From contig JAJYKC010000175.1 of the NCBI GenBank assembly GCA_021788955.1, positions 1 to 6,077 on the forward strand: 6,077 bases of DNA, read 5' to 3'. This DNA comes from Acidobacteriota bacterium. GTDB lineage: Bacteria; Acidobacteriota; Terriglobia; Bryobacterales; Bryobacteraceae. Positions 1 through 6,077 of this stretch are shown here, one piece after another. The notes beneath the pieces were generated by a model. That model worked only from the letters and a program-made list of their open reading frames with translations. It had not been told where the DNA came from and ran no database searches. Every line of letters begins with the position of its first letter. Positions within the stretch are counted from its first letter, which is position 1. A program made the translations under genes and the position numbers.

Positions 1-21
1 GTCTCACAAAGGCTAAGTTCC

Positions 22-41
22 GGGACATCGATTTCTGTCCC
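22..41. repeat. Short perfect inverted repeat (hairpin) near left edge
   Basis: GGGACA (22-27) and TGTCCC (36-41) can pair as a 6-bp stem around an 8-base loop. It is preceded by AAGTTCC at 15-21. A GTTCCGGGACA-type string flanked by a hairpin resembles sequences seen at the borders of some IS or RAYT-type elements, but that likeness comes from memory, and no transposase or second end is visible in the window. There is no T-run after it that would make a standard terminator. Confidence 0.3.
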
Positions 42-432
42 TTCTCTAACCTGCCCACGGTTTTGGGCCATTCCCGCTGGAATTGCGGGCGTGGTGCAAT
101 ATGGATGATCAGGCGGCCAAGATTGAAAAACATGAAGCCGGTGACGGAAGACGAATTAAGAAGCCTCTGTGGAATTCCGGACCAGACAGGTCTGTGGAGA
201 TTCGCGGATCGTTCCCAAGGGAGATTGGCGGAACGGCCCATTGCACTCTACAACGACGAAAGGCAGACTGAGCTGCCCGGCTTCGTTGATCTTGAGAAAA
301 TTGACCGTGCTCAGTGACTCGGGGCTACTGTCTCAGATAGGTTCTTTGTGAAACTTCGCCTGCCGGATACTCAGCCATTGGAACCGCAAGGACCGTTCGG
401 GCAAGGGCCTGGTTATGGTTACTCTCATTCAT

Positions 433-438
433 AGGAGG
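433..438 (+). promoter_or_regulatory. Shine-Dalgarno of the DUF1569 gene
   Basis: AGGAGG lies 9 bases before the ATG at 448. It selects that ATG over the in-frame GTG at 442, which is only 3 bases from the motif, and over the in-frame ATG at 415, which lies upstream of it. Confidence 0.85.
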
Positions 439-447
439 CACGTGAGC

Positions 448-903
448 ATGAAGAACCTGTTCGATGCTACGGTGGCCGATCAGGTAAAGATCCGCCTGGG
501 AAAATTGGAGCCGCAAAGTGAGAGGCGTTGGGGCAAGATGACGGCGGCGCAGATGCTGGCACATTGCGCGGTGAGTATGCAGTGGGCGGTGGGAGAAGTG
601 GCGCCTGAGAAGGGACCGCTACCCGCACGTCTGATGGGGCGACTGGTGAAGCCGTTGGTACTGCGGAACGAAGATCCGCTAAGGAAGAATTCGCCGACGG
701 CCAAGAGCCTCATTGTGGCGGACCAACGAGATTTCCGCAAAGAACGGGAGCGGCTATCGGGACTGATTGACCGATTTTCGGCGGGAGGGGCTGCTGGGTG
801 TACGAAGAATCCGCATAGTTTCTTCGGGAAGATGACGCCAGAGGAGTGGGCTATCTTGATGTACAAACATGTTGACCATCATTTGCGGCAGTTTGGAGTG
901 TGA
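448..903 (+). CDS. DUF1569 / DinB-like fold protein
   Basis: A complete 151-residue protein of the DUF1569 type, a small family with the DinB/YfiT four-helix fold. Recognition rests on WGKMTAAQMLAHC (28-40), the NPHSFFGKMTPEEW segment (122-134) and the C-terminal HVDHHLRQFGV (141-151). His39, His141 and His145 are placed like the metal-binding histidines of DinB-fold proteins, so a bound divalent metal is plausible; the reaction and substrate are unknown. There is no signal peptide or membrane helix, so it is probably cytoplasmic. Length is normal for the family. The start at 448 is set by the strong AGGAGG. It is followed by about 410 bases without a recognisable gene and is probably its own transcription unit. 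Relatives may have a thiol-transferase-like or stress role, but that is only an inference. Confidence 0.85.
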   Translation: MKNLFDATVADQVKIRLGKLEPQSERRWGKMTAAQMLAHCAVSMQWAVGEVAPEKGPLPARLMGRLVKPLVLRNEDPLRKNSPTAKSLIVADQRDFRKERERLSGLIDRFSAGGAAGCTKNPHSFFGKMTPEEWAILMYKHVDHHLRQFGV

Positions 904-919
904 CCGGCTCACAAGCGGT
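903..919 (+). terminator. Weak hairpin just after the DUF1569 stop codon
   Basis: Starting at the last base of the stop codon, ACCGGCT (903-909) can pair with AGCGGT (914-919), with one bulged G and a 4-base loop. No T-tract follows, so if it ends transcription it is not a textbook intrinsic terminator. Position supports the call more than strength does. Confidence 0.25.
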
Positions 920-1302
920 AAGTCTTGAGACCCTGGCGAGAGGCCATGCTGCCGAGGCCCGCGGCGACCCGTACGCCGGTCCCGAAGTGTTGGCGAGATA
1001 GCCGTGGTCAGCAACTCTCGAATTGATCGCGGCTTTGTAGATAAAATCCTTTTCCCGAACAGAGACGACCTCTGTGCGTTGTGCCGTCTCCAATTTCGTG
1101 CCGGAGCGGCTTACGTTGAAGTGTATCCGCCGTATCATAGATCCGCGAAGATCTCTACGCTGTGATTCCGGCCAACTTCCTCAAACGCCGTTTCAGGCGA
1201 GGTCCCGAATAGCCGACGTTGGTGGAACCGGCCGACGCGACCCGCGATGGGCCGCTCTGCCGGGCGCCGTTCTCCGCCGCCTCGCCGATGGATACCATCG
1301 AA
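920..1302. other. Intergenic stretch with no recognisable gene
   Basis: About 380 bases between the DUF1569 and VOC genes. Several short frames are open on both strands. The + frame from about 971 to the TGA ending at 1162 reads NSRIDRGFVDKILFPNRDD, and a - frame from 1138 down to the DUF1569 gene reads REKDFIYKAAINSRVADHG. They overlap, neither has a good ribosome binding site, and neither matches a family I know. A decayed gene is possible. The + frame that runs into the VOC gene from 1074 is an upstream extension and not a longer protein, because the strong ribosome binding site lies inside it. A weak TATCAT at 1133-1138 is the only promoter-like string noticed, and it is not convincing. 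Confidence 0.4.
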
Positions 1303-1309
1303 AGGGAGG
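1303..1309 (+). promoter_or_regulatory. Shine-Dalgarno of the VOC gene
   Basis: AGGGAGG lies 7 bases before the ATG at 1317. This fixes the start there and not at the in-frame ATG at 1074, whose extra 81 residues do not resemble the family. Confidence 0.8.
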
Positions 1310-1316
1310 GTGGAGC

Positions 1317-1769
1317 ATGAACAAGATCACACCGTTTCTTTGGTTCAATGACAACGCCGAAGAGGCTGCGGAGTTTTATCTTTCGGTATTTCCGGAGGCG
1401 AAGAAGGTAGGCGAGCTGCGTTCGAGCGGCGTGGGGCCGTGGCCCGCCGGCAAGATAGCGACCATCAGCATCGAACTTATGGGGCAGCAGATGACGTTCC
1501 TCAACGGCGGCCCCGCGCACGCGCTTACGCCGGCGTTCTCGTACTGCGTTGCGTGCAAGGACCAGGCTGAGCTCGACCGCTACTGGGACAAACTGGTTGA
1601 GGGCGGCGCGCCCATGGCGTGCGGGTGGCTGACGGACAAGTTCGGGCTGTGCTGGCAGATCGTGCCGGAGAACATCGGCGATGTCCTGAAGCACCCGAGA
1701 GCGATGGAGGCGATGATGAAGATGGTGAAGTTCGACATCGCCGCGTTGGAGGCGGCGGCGAGGGAGTAA
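1317..1769 (+). CDS. PhnB-like VOC family protein (3-demethylubiquinone-9 3-methyltransferase-type fold)
   Basis: A complete 150-residue protein of the PhnB/YjdN branch of the vicinal oxygen chelate (glyoxalase/bleomycin resistance) superfamily, Pfam 3-dmu-9_3-mt. The landmarks are in order: ITPFLWFND (4-12), FYLSVFPEA (20-28), LNGGP (62-66), TPAFSYCVACKDQAELDRYW (71-90), CGWLTDKFGLCWQIVP (102-117) and the amphipathic tail with AMMKMVKFDIAAL (132-144). The usual length is about 135-160 residues, so it is full length. The methyltransferase label on this family is a historical database name; methyl transfer is not established for this branch and the substrate is unknown. No export signal is seen, so it is probably cytoplasmic. 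The start is fixed by the AGGGAGG at 1303-1309. It stands alone between two gaps, followed by a small hairpin and a kinase-gene fragment. Confidence 0.9.
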   Translation: MNKITPFLWFNDNAEEAAEFYLSVFPEAKKVGELRSSGVGPWPAGKIATISIELMGQQMTFLNGGPAHALTPAFSYCVACKDQAELDRYWDKLVEGGAPMACGWLTDKFGLCWQIVPENIGDVLKHPRAMEAMMKMVKFDIAALEAAARE

Positions 1770-1788
1770 CGGGAAAGGCCCGTTCCCG
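1770..1788 (+). terminator. Hairpin directly after the VOC stop codon
   Basis: CGGGAA (1770-1775) pairs perfectly with TTCCCG (1783-1788) around a 7-base loop, beginning at the base after the TAA. The position fits a transcription end for the VOC gene, but no T-run follows (the next bases are CGCGAGC), so classical intrinsic termination is uncertain. Confidence 0.4.
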
Positions 1789-1792
1789 CGAG

Positions 1793-1838
1793 CGGCGCCG
1801 GTGGCATGGGTGCGGTATGGAAGGCGCGCGACACGCGG
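1793..1838 (+). pseudogene. Orphan fragment of a Ser/Thr kinase gene (glycine-loop region)
   Basis: These 46 bases match 4654-4699, inside the second kinase gene, at 45 positions; the only difference is C at 1813 against A at 4674. They would encode GAGGMGAVWKARDTR, the nucleotide-binding loop of a Hanks kinase, with the usual Glu of GMGEV changed to Ala by the one mismatch. No start codon with a ribosome binding site precedes it, and the frame meets a TGA at 1887-1889. The similarity stops abruptly on both sides, and neither the kinase leader nor the rest of the domain is present. The fragment lies in the same frame as the VOC gene but after its stop codon. It is best read as a scar of a duplicated, deleted or recombined kinase gene. 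Kinase 1, just downstream, is clearly less similar over the same stretch. Confidence 0.65.
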
Positions 1839-1937
1839 AACTGCGGCCAGGTCGCTTGGTATCTATGGCCCGCCGGACGTCACACCTGACCCTCGCCGAG
1901 TCTGCGCGCGGGATAACTTATGCCGTTCCGAATCGGC

Positions 1938-1943
1938 TAGAAT
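1938..1943 (+). promoter_or_regulatory. Candidate -10 element of the first kinase gene
   Basis: TAGAAT lies 12 bases before the ATG at 1956. A start of transcription about 7 bases downstream of it would leave a leader of about 5 bases, in line with the absence of any Shine-Dalgarno. No good -35 hexamer is visible. The second kinase gene has the same arrangement. Confidence 0.45.
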
Positions 1944-1955
1944 CGATCCACTGTC

Positions 1956-4523
1956 ATGACCGTAGCTCCCGGGACCCGCTTCGGCTGTTACGATGTCCTG
2001 GCGCCGCTTGGCGCTGGCGGAATGGGTGAGGTGTACCGGGCCCGCGACCTGACGCTGAAACGCGATGTAGCCCTGAAGCTTCTTCCGCCGTCGTTCGTGA
2101 ACAATGCGGACCGGATGGCGCGATTCCAGCGCGAAGCCGAGGTTCTTGCCTCCCTGAACCACCCCAACATCGCCCATATTTTCGGTATCGTCGAATCGGG
2201 CGAAATTCGGGCTTTGGCGATGGAATTGGCCGAGGGCGAATCGCCGCGAGGGCCCTTGCCGTTCGAGGAGGCCTGGAAGATCGCGTCGCAGATCGCGGAG
2301 GCTTTGTCCTACGCGCACGAGAACGGGGTGATTCATAGGGATCTCAAGCCAGCCAACGTGAAGGTGACGCCGGACGGCGCGGTGAAGTTGCTCGACTTCG
2401 GCCTGGCCAAGGCAGTTACCCGGGAGGGTGAGGCTTCACCCGGGTCCAACGATGCCGATTCGCCAACGGTCACCGTGGGCGCCACCGAGGCGGGCGTCAT
2501 TCTGGGTACTGCCGCTTATATGAGCCCCGAGCAGGCGCGGGGCAAGAAGGTGGACAAACGCGCCGATATTTGGGCGTTCGGCGTGCTGCTTTACGAACTG
2601 CTGACCGGCAAGCGCCCGCTTGAAGGGGAGGACATTGGCGAGACGCTTGCGGCAGTGATCACACGAGAGCCGGATCTCGACCGCGTACCGGCACGCGCCC
2701 GTGAGTTGGTGCGCGGTTGCCTGGAGAAGGATCCAAAGCGCCGCCTGCGGGACATCGGTGATGCGGCGCGCCTGCTCGCAGTGCCGCCATATCTTCCCTT
2801 CCGCCAGCCGCGTCCCATTCTGCAGTGGATTCTGGGGGCGGTTCTGCTGCTTGTGATGGGTGCAGCAGCCGGATGGTTGTTGCTCGCGCGACAAGCTTCA
2901 GGACCGCAGTCTCTGCGGTTGGAGATACAGCCTCCCGAGGGCGCAAAGTTCGCGTCGGACGCGATGGCTAGTGGGCTAGCGGTCTCTCCGGATGGCTTAC
3001 GACTCGCGTTCGTGGCGTCGGGCAAGGATGGCATAAACCGCTTGTGGGTCCGCACCCTAAGCGGCGGTCCTGTGCAGCAATTACCGGAGACGGACGATGC
3101 AAGGTATCCGTTCTGGTCGCCGGACGGAAACACCATTGCCTTTTTCAACGCAAAGTCGTTGATGCGTATCGATCTGAATGGCTCCGCTCTCCAGGCCATC
3201 ACGGATACGACTTCAGGGAGAGGCGGCGCCTGGCTTCGTGACGGCAGGATCGTGTTTGGAAGTTACGGCACGCCACTGCGCATCGTACCGGCGACGGGCG
3301 GAGCTTCCATGCCTTTGGTCGCAGGCGCGAATCGCGGGAGGGGACAATTTTGGCCACAAGCACTCCCGGGTGCGCGGCTCATGTATTTTGAGCAGCACAC
3401 TGGCGATCGCGGAGAGAACGCCGCTTACGTGATCTCTCTGGACAAGCCAGGAGTAACTACCCGGTTGATGAGCGTCACCGAGTGTCCACTTTACGTTCTC
3501 TCCGGCCCACGACTGGATTACCTTCTATGGCAGCGTGGCTCCGCGATGGTTGCACAGGCCATCGATCGGGCAACGTTGGAACTGAAGGGACCGGTTACTG
3601 TCATTGCCGATCCGGTCACCTCGGGAGGCATTGAGGGGCAGATCTATGCGACATCGTCGGGCGAGGGCCCATTGGTGTACAGCGGCATCCCCCGCCTGAC
3701 GCAGTTTACCTGGTTCGACCGCACAGGCCGCGCCCTTGGGACGGTGGGAGTTCCGGGCGGATATCATTTTGGTCCTTTCCGAATTTCGCCAAACGGCGGA
3801 ACAATCGCAGCCGCGATCGACCGCCCGGGGGGCGCGCAGATGGGCGTGCTCGAAATCGAACGAGGTGTTTTCAGCGGTCTTCCAATCACTTCGGGCAGCA
3901 ACTCTTTCCCCGCCTGGGCGCCCGATTCGATGGTCCTGGCTTATGGCCACACGATCGTCGACCTGGCCAAGGGTTCCGCAACTGGCGGACTAGTCGGTGC
4001 CTGGGACTGGTCTCCCGACGGCCAGGAAGTGTTACGGCGGAGCCTCATCCAGGGAGTACGTAACGAAATTCTGGTACAGCCCATGAAGCCTGACCGCACG
4101 CCGGGTGGCGAGCCTCGGTCGTATACGGACGGGATGAACGCACGCTTCTCGCCGGATGGTCACTGGGTGGCGTTTTCGTCGGATGAATTCGGCGATTACG
4201 AGGTTTACGTTGCAGGGTTTCCGTCGCCCTTGCGAAAAACTCGTATCTCGACTCGGGGCGGGGATTTCCCGGCATGGAGCGCGGATGGACGAGAGATTTA
4301 TTACGTGCAGCCGGGGAACAAGCTGATGGCCGTGAGTCTCAAGATACCCGGGGGCGCAGTGCAGCCAGCCGCGCCGAAGGAGCTATTCATATTTCCGGTT
4401 TCGGAGACCCCGACGTACCCCTTTGACGTAGCCAAAGATGGGCGGTTCCTCGTGAGGGCGGACGTCCCGCAGGCTTCGAATGCGCTCACTGCCATCGTGA
4501 ACTGGCAAGCGCTCATAAAATGA
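1956..4523 (+). CDS. Membrane Ser/Thr protein kinase with extracytoplasmic PD40/TolB-type beta-propeller
   Basis: A complete 855-residue PknB-type (Hanks) kinase that phosphorylates Ser/Thr on unknown targets. The kinase domain spans about 11-275. It has the glycine loop LGAGGMGEV (18-26), ATP-binding Lys41 (VALK), probable helix-C Glu60, catalytic HRDLKPAN (Asp129, Lys131, Asn134), DFG (147-149), a Ser/Thr-rich activation segment, SPE (190-192) and DIWAFG (204-209). All key residues are present, so it should be active. A single hydrophobic helix at about 288-310 follows a basic stretch (PFRQPRP), placing the kinase inside and the C-terminal half outside. Residues 335-855 hold PD40/WD40-like repeats such as VSPDG (343), WSPDG (387), ISPNG (610), WSPDG (685), FSPDG (731) and WSADG (774), suggesting a ligand- or protein-sensing propeller. 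The start matches the conserved leader GTRFGCYDVL, shared in form with the second kinase. No Shine-Dalgarno is present. Confidence 0.95.
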   Translation: MTVAPGTRFGCYDVLAPLGAGGMGEVYRARDLTLKRDVALKLLPPSFVNNADRMARFQREAEVLASLNHPNIAHIFGIVESGEIRALAMELAEGESPRGPLPFEEAWKIASQIAEALSYAHENGVIHRDLKPANVKVTPDGAVKLLDFGLAKAVTREGEASPGSNDADSPTVTVGATEAGVILGTAAYMSPEQARGKKVDKRADIWAFGVLLYELLTGKRPLEGEDIGETLAAVITREPDLDRVPARARELVRGCLEKDPKRRLRDIGDAARLLAVPPYLPFRQPRPILQWILGAVLLLVMGAAAGWLLLARQASGPQSLRLEIQPPEGAKFASDAMASGLAVSPDGLRLAFVASGKDGINRLWVRTLSGGPVQQLPETDDARYPFWSPDGNTIAFFNAKSLMRIDLNGSALQAITDTTSGRGGAWLRDGRIVFGSYGTPLRIVPATGGASMPLVAGANRGRGQFWPQALPGARLMYFEQHTGDRGENAAYVISLDKPGVTTRLMSVTECPLYVLSGPRLDYLLWQRGSAMVAQAIDRATLELKGPVTVIADPVTSGGIEGQIYATSSGEGPLVYSGIPRLTQFTWFDRTGRALGTVGVPGGYHFGPFRISPNGGTIAAAIDRPGGAQMGVLEIERGVFSGLPITSGSNSFPAWAPDSMVLAYGHTIVDLAKGSATGGLVGAWDWSPDGQEVLRRSLIQGVRNEILVQPMKPDRTPGGEPRSYTDGMNARFSPDGHWVAFSSDEFGDYEVYVAGFPSPLRKTRISTRGGDFPAWSADGREIYYVQPGNKLMAVSLKIPGGAVQPAAPKELFIFPVSETPTYPFDVAKDGRFLVRADVPQASNALTAIVNWQALIK

Positions 4524-4526
4524 GCG
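4510..4526 (+). repeat. Perfect hairpin spanning the stop codon of the first kinase gene
   Basis: CGCTCAT (4510-4516) and ATGAGCG (4520-4526) form a perfect 7-bp stem with an AAA loop, and the TGA stop (4521-4523) lies in the 3' arm. The following bases are ATTCAG, not a T-run. It may be a weak terminator, an mRNA 3'-end stabiliser, or chance. Confidence 0.4.
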
Positions 4527-4583
4527 ATTCAGAACGGATTCACCACACCCAGGGGCGCGATCCTCTCGCTCGAAATTCCAAAG

Positions 4584-4589
4584 TAAAAT
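4584..4589 (+). promoter_or_regulatory. Candidate -10 element of the second kinase gene
   Basis: TAAAAT lies 11 bases before the ATG at 4601, in a locally AT-rich patch of an otherwise GC-rich window. No Shine-Dalgarno stands between it and the ATG, so a nearly leaderless transcript is expected. No clear -35 hexamer is seen. Its presence in the 77-base gap suggests that the second kinase can be transcribed separately from the first. Confidence 0.45.
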
Positions 4590-4600
4590 CAAATGCACCC

Positions 4601-6077
4601 ATGCCTTTAGCTGCCGGAAGCCGGCTAGGACCGTACGACATCCTTTCGCCCATCGGCGCCGGTGGCATGGGTGAGGTATGGAAGGCGCGCGACACGCGGC
4701 TGGACCGCATCGTCGCCATCAAACAGGTCAAGACGCAACATACGGCGCGCTTCGCCGAGGAAGCGCGCGCGATTGCTGCGTTGAACCATCCGAATATCTG
4801 CCAGATATTCGACATCGGGCCGGATTACCTAGTGTTGGAGTATATCGAAGGCAGGTCTCTATCGGGACGCCTCGAGATTCCCGAGGTGTTGCGCGTGGCC
4901 ATGCAGATCGCGGATGCTCTCGAATCAGCGCACCGCCGCGGCATTATTCATCGGGATTTGAAGCCGGGCAATATTCTGCTGACTGGCACAGGGTGCGCGA
5001 AGCTCCTTGATTTTGGCCTGGCAAAGCTTGTCTCCGCCGAGGCGGGCAGTACGACAGAAACAATCGAAGGGACCATTGTCGGCACTGCGGCTTATATGGC
5101 TCCTGAGCAAGCTCTCGGGAAGCAACCCGACAAGCGATCTGACATTTTCAGCTTCGGCGCCGTCCTGTATGAGTTGATCTCCGGGACCCGGCCGTTTGTG
5201 GGAAATTCGGTCGCCGAGGTGCTGAGTAAGGTGCTGCGGGACGATCCGCCGGTACTTCATACCAGCCCCGCGCTTCAACAAATTGTCATGAAATGCCTGG
5301 CCAAGAGCCCGGCGGACCGGTATCAGACCGCCGCCGACCTGAAATCCGCTCTGGAGAGTGCGGGCATGCCCGGCGCGAAACGGCCGCCATCGATCGCCGT
5401 GCTGCCATTCACCAACATGAGTGGCGACAAAGAAAACGAGTACTTTAGCGACGGCCTGACCGAGGACATCATCAACGCACTCACGCAGGTGCCCGGCGTG
5501 CAGGTAACCGCGCGGACTTCCGCTTTCTCATTTCGCGGCAAGGACACTGAGGTCCACGAAATTGCGCGCAGGCTCGACGTCGAGTACATCCTCGAAGGCA
5601 GCGTCAGAAAGGCAGGTTCGAGAATCCGGATTACCGCTCAATTGATCCGAGCGGCGAATCAGTTTCATGTATGGTCAGAACGCTACGATCGCGAACTGAC
5701 GGATGTTTTTGCCATACAGGATGAGATTTCTGAAGCGATCGCCGGCCATTTGAAGATGACTTTGGCGCCCGCTTCACCGCGGCGTGTCCCGAACGTGGCT
5801 GCTTACGAAGCGTTCCTCCAGAGCCGCTACCATTGGCAAAAGCTGAATCCGGAAGGATTCGCCAAATCCCTCGAATGGACCGAACGGGCCATCGCGTTGG
5901 ATCCGGAATATGCGGATCCGTACGTTGGCCGTGCCGCCTACTATTTCTCAGTGGCATGGTATGGAGGCGGGGACGCGCACCGGATGATGCCGAAAGTGCG
6001 CGAGTCGGCGCTGAAGGCGCTTTCGCTGAGTCCGGATCACGCCGAGGCCCATGCCACCTTGGGCATGGTGAAGATCG
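4601..6077 (+). CDS. Ser/Thr protein kinase with TolB-like (COG5616-type) domain and TPRs, 3' end outside window
   Basis: Open from the ATG at 4601 to the right edge without a stop, giving 492 residues and an incomplete C-terminus. The Hanks kinase domain spans about 12-254: IGAGGMGEV (18-26), Lys41 (VAIK), probable helix-C Glu54, HRDLKPGN (Asp119, Lys121, Asn124), DFG (137-139), APE (167-169) and SDIFSFG (180-186). It is compact but catalytically complete. After a linker of about 10 residues comes a TolB-like domain (about 265-388) with IAVLPFTNMSGD, EYFSDGLTEDI (280-290), YILEGSVRK (329-337) and HVWSERYDREL (356-366), typical of COG5616 proteins also found fused to adenylate cyclases and winged-helix regulators. 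TPR-like helices begin near 400 (AIALDPEYADPY, 430-441) with a second at the edge. No signal peptide or membrane helix is seen up to residue 492, so it is probably cytoplasmic. The leader GSRLGPYDIL and the first in-frame ATG support this start. It probably integrates protein-protein or ligand signals; targets are unknown. Confidence 0.93.
   Translation, partial: MPLAAGSRLGPYDILSPIGAGGMGEVWKARDTRLDRIVAIKQVKTQHTARFAEEARAIAALNHPNICQIFDIGPDYLVLEYIEGRSLSGRLEIPEVLRVAMQIADALESAHRRGIIHRDLKPGNILLTGTGCAKLLDFGLAKLVSAEAGSTTETIEGTIVGTAAYMAPEQALGKQPDKRSDIFSFGAVLYELISGTRPFVGNSVAEVLSKVLRDDPPVLHTSPALQQIVMKCLAKSPADRYQTAADLKSALESAGMPGAKRPPSIAVLPFTNMSGDKENEYFSDGLTEDIINALTQVPGVQVTARTSAFSFRGKDTEVHEIARRLDVEYILEGSVRKAGSRIRITAQLIRAANQFHVWSERYDRELTDVFAIQDEISEAIAGHLKMTLAPASPRRVPNVAAYEAFLQSRYHWQKLNPEGFAKSLEWTERAIALDPEYADPYVGRAAYYFSVAWYGGGDAHRMMPKVRESALKALSLSPDHAEAHATLGMVKI
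4654..4699 (+). repeat. Source-like copy of the 46-base kinase repeat
   Basis: This segment encodes residues about 19-33 (GAGGMGEVWKARDTR) of the second kinase. It is 45/46 identical to 1793-1838. Here the repeat is part of an intact gene, so this copy, or a close paralogue elsewhere in the genome, is the likely origin of the orphan fragment. Confidence 0.8.

Larger units (their letters stand above)
1..447. other. Left-edge region without a recognisable gene; possible tail of an upstream ORF
   Basis: No protein family is recognised here. One + frame is open without a stop from position 3 to the TGA ending at 317. Its last 60 residues look mildly protein-like (TEDELRSLCGIP, TELPGFVDLEKIDRAQ), and its third codon positions are about 60% G or C. 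It could be the C-terminal end of a gene that enters from the left or a decayed remnant, but frames 83-271 and 169-351 are also open, so the evidence is weak. The part from 318 to 432 is presumably the upstream region of the DUF1569 gene; I see no convincing -35/-10 pair in it. Confidence 0.3.

Noticed and set aside
1074..1316. N-terminal extension of the VOC protein by 81 residues from the ATG at 1074
   Set aside because: The extension does not resemble the PhnB-like family, and a strong AGGGAGG with proper spacing marks the ATG at 1317.
1155..1694. A 179-residue - strand frame opposite the VOC gene
   Set aside because: It mirrors a gene with clear family motifs, and no ribosome binding site or recognisable domain was seen.
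1619..2029. A 136-residue + strand frame overlapping the VOC and kinase 1 genes
   Set aside because: It is out of frame with both well-supported genes, is rich in Arg and Gly as expected of a shadow frame, and has no family features.
2040..2300. Possible loss of residues in the kinase 1 domain around LAEGESPRGPLP
   Set aside because: The segment after the hinge is shorter than in many kinases, but kinase 2 has a similarly short version and all catalytic motifs are intact, so this looks like a normal subfamily form.
2591..3202. A 203-residue - strand frame inside kinase 1
   Set aside because: It lies antisense to the kinase and propeller coding sequence, and its Arg/Ser/Pro-rich composition is typical of antisense shadows in GC-rich DNA.
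4593..4595. ATG upstream of the kinase 2 start
   Set aside because: It is out of frame with the kinase; the ATG at 4601 is the first in-frame one and gives the conserved leader.

Overview
The window looks like chromosomal DNA of an acidobacterium of the Candidatus Solibacter / Bryobacterales type. This is an inference from gene content: Hanks-type Ser/Thr kinases fused to a PD40 beta-propeller or to a TolB-like/TPR module, beside small DUF1569 (DinB-like) and PhnB-like VOC genes, in moderately GC-rich DNA. No rRNA, tRNA, CRISPR array or complete transposon is visible. All convincing genes lie on the + strand.

Layout. Positions 1-447 contain no recognisable gene. One frame is open from the left edge to 317 and might be the tail of an upstream gene, and the first 41 bases hold a hairpin that loosely recalls a mobile-element end. 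A DUF1569/DinB-like gene (448-903) follows a strong Shine-Dalgarno. Next come about 410 bases without a recognisable gene, then a PhnB-like VOC gene (1317-1769), also behind a strong Shine-Dalgarno. The 186-base gap after it holds a small hairpin and a 46-base fragment of kinase coding sequence. That fragment is 45/46 identical to the start of the second kinase gene, 2.9 kb downstream.

The rest is a tandem pair of receptor-type kinase genes. The first (1956-4523, 855 aa) is a complete membrane kinase: cytoplasmic kinase domain, one transmembrane helix, and an external PD40/TolB-type propeller. The second (4601 to beyond the right edge) has a compact kinase domain joined by a short linker to a COG5616-type TolB-like domain and then TPRs. 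No membrane segment is visible in it, so it is probably cytoplasmic. All catalytic motifs are intact in both.

The two kinase genes lack a Shine-Dalgarno and each has a -10-like hexamer 11-12 bases before its ATG, which suggests leaderless or nearly leaderless mRNAs transcribed separately. The two small enzyme-like genes have classical ribosome binding sites. The pair may act as a membrane sensor and a soluble partner, but nothing in the sequence proves that they share a pathway. No clearly new system was found. The most unusual items are the kinase-gene scar and the shared start architecture of the kinases.
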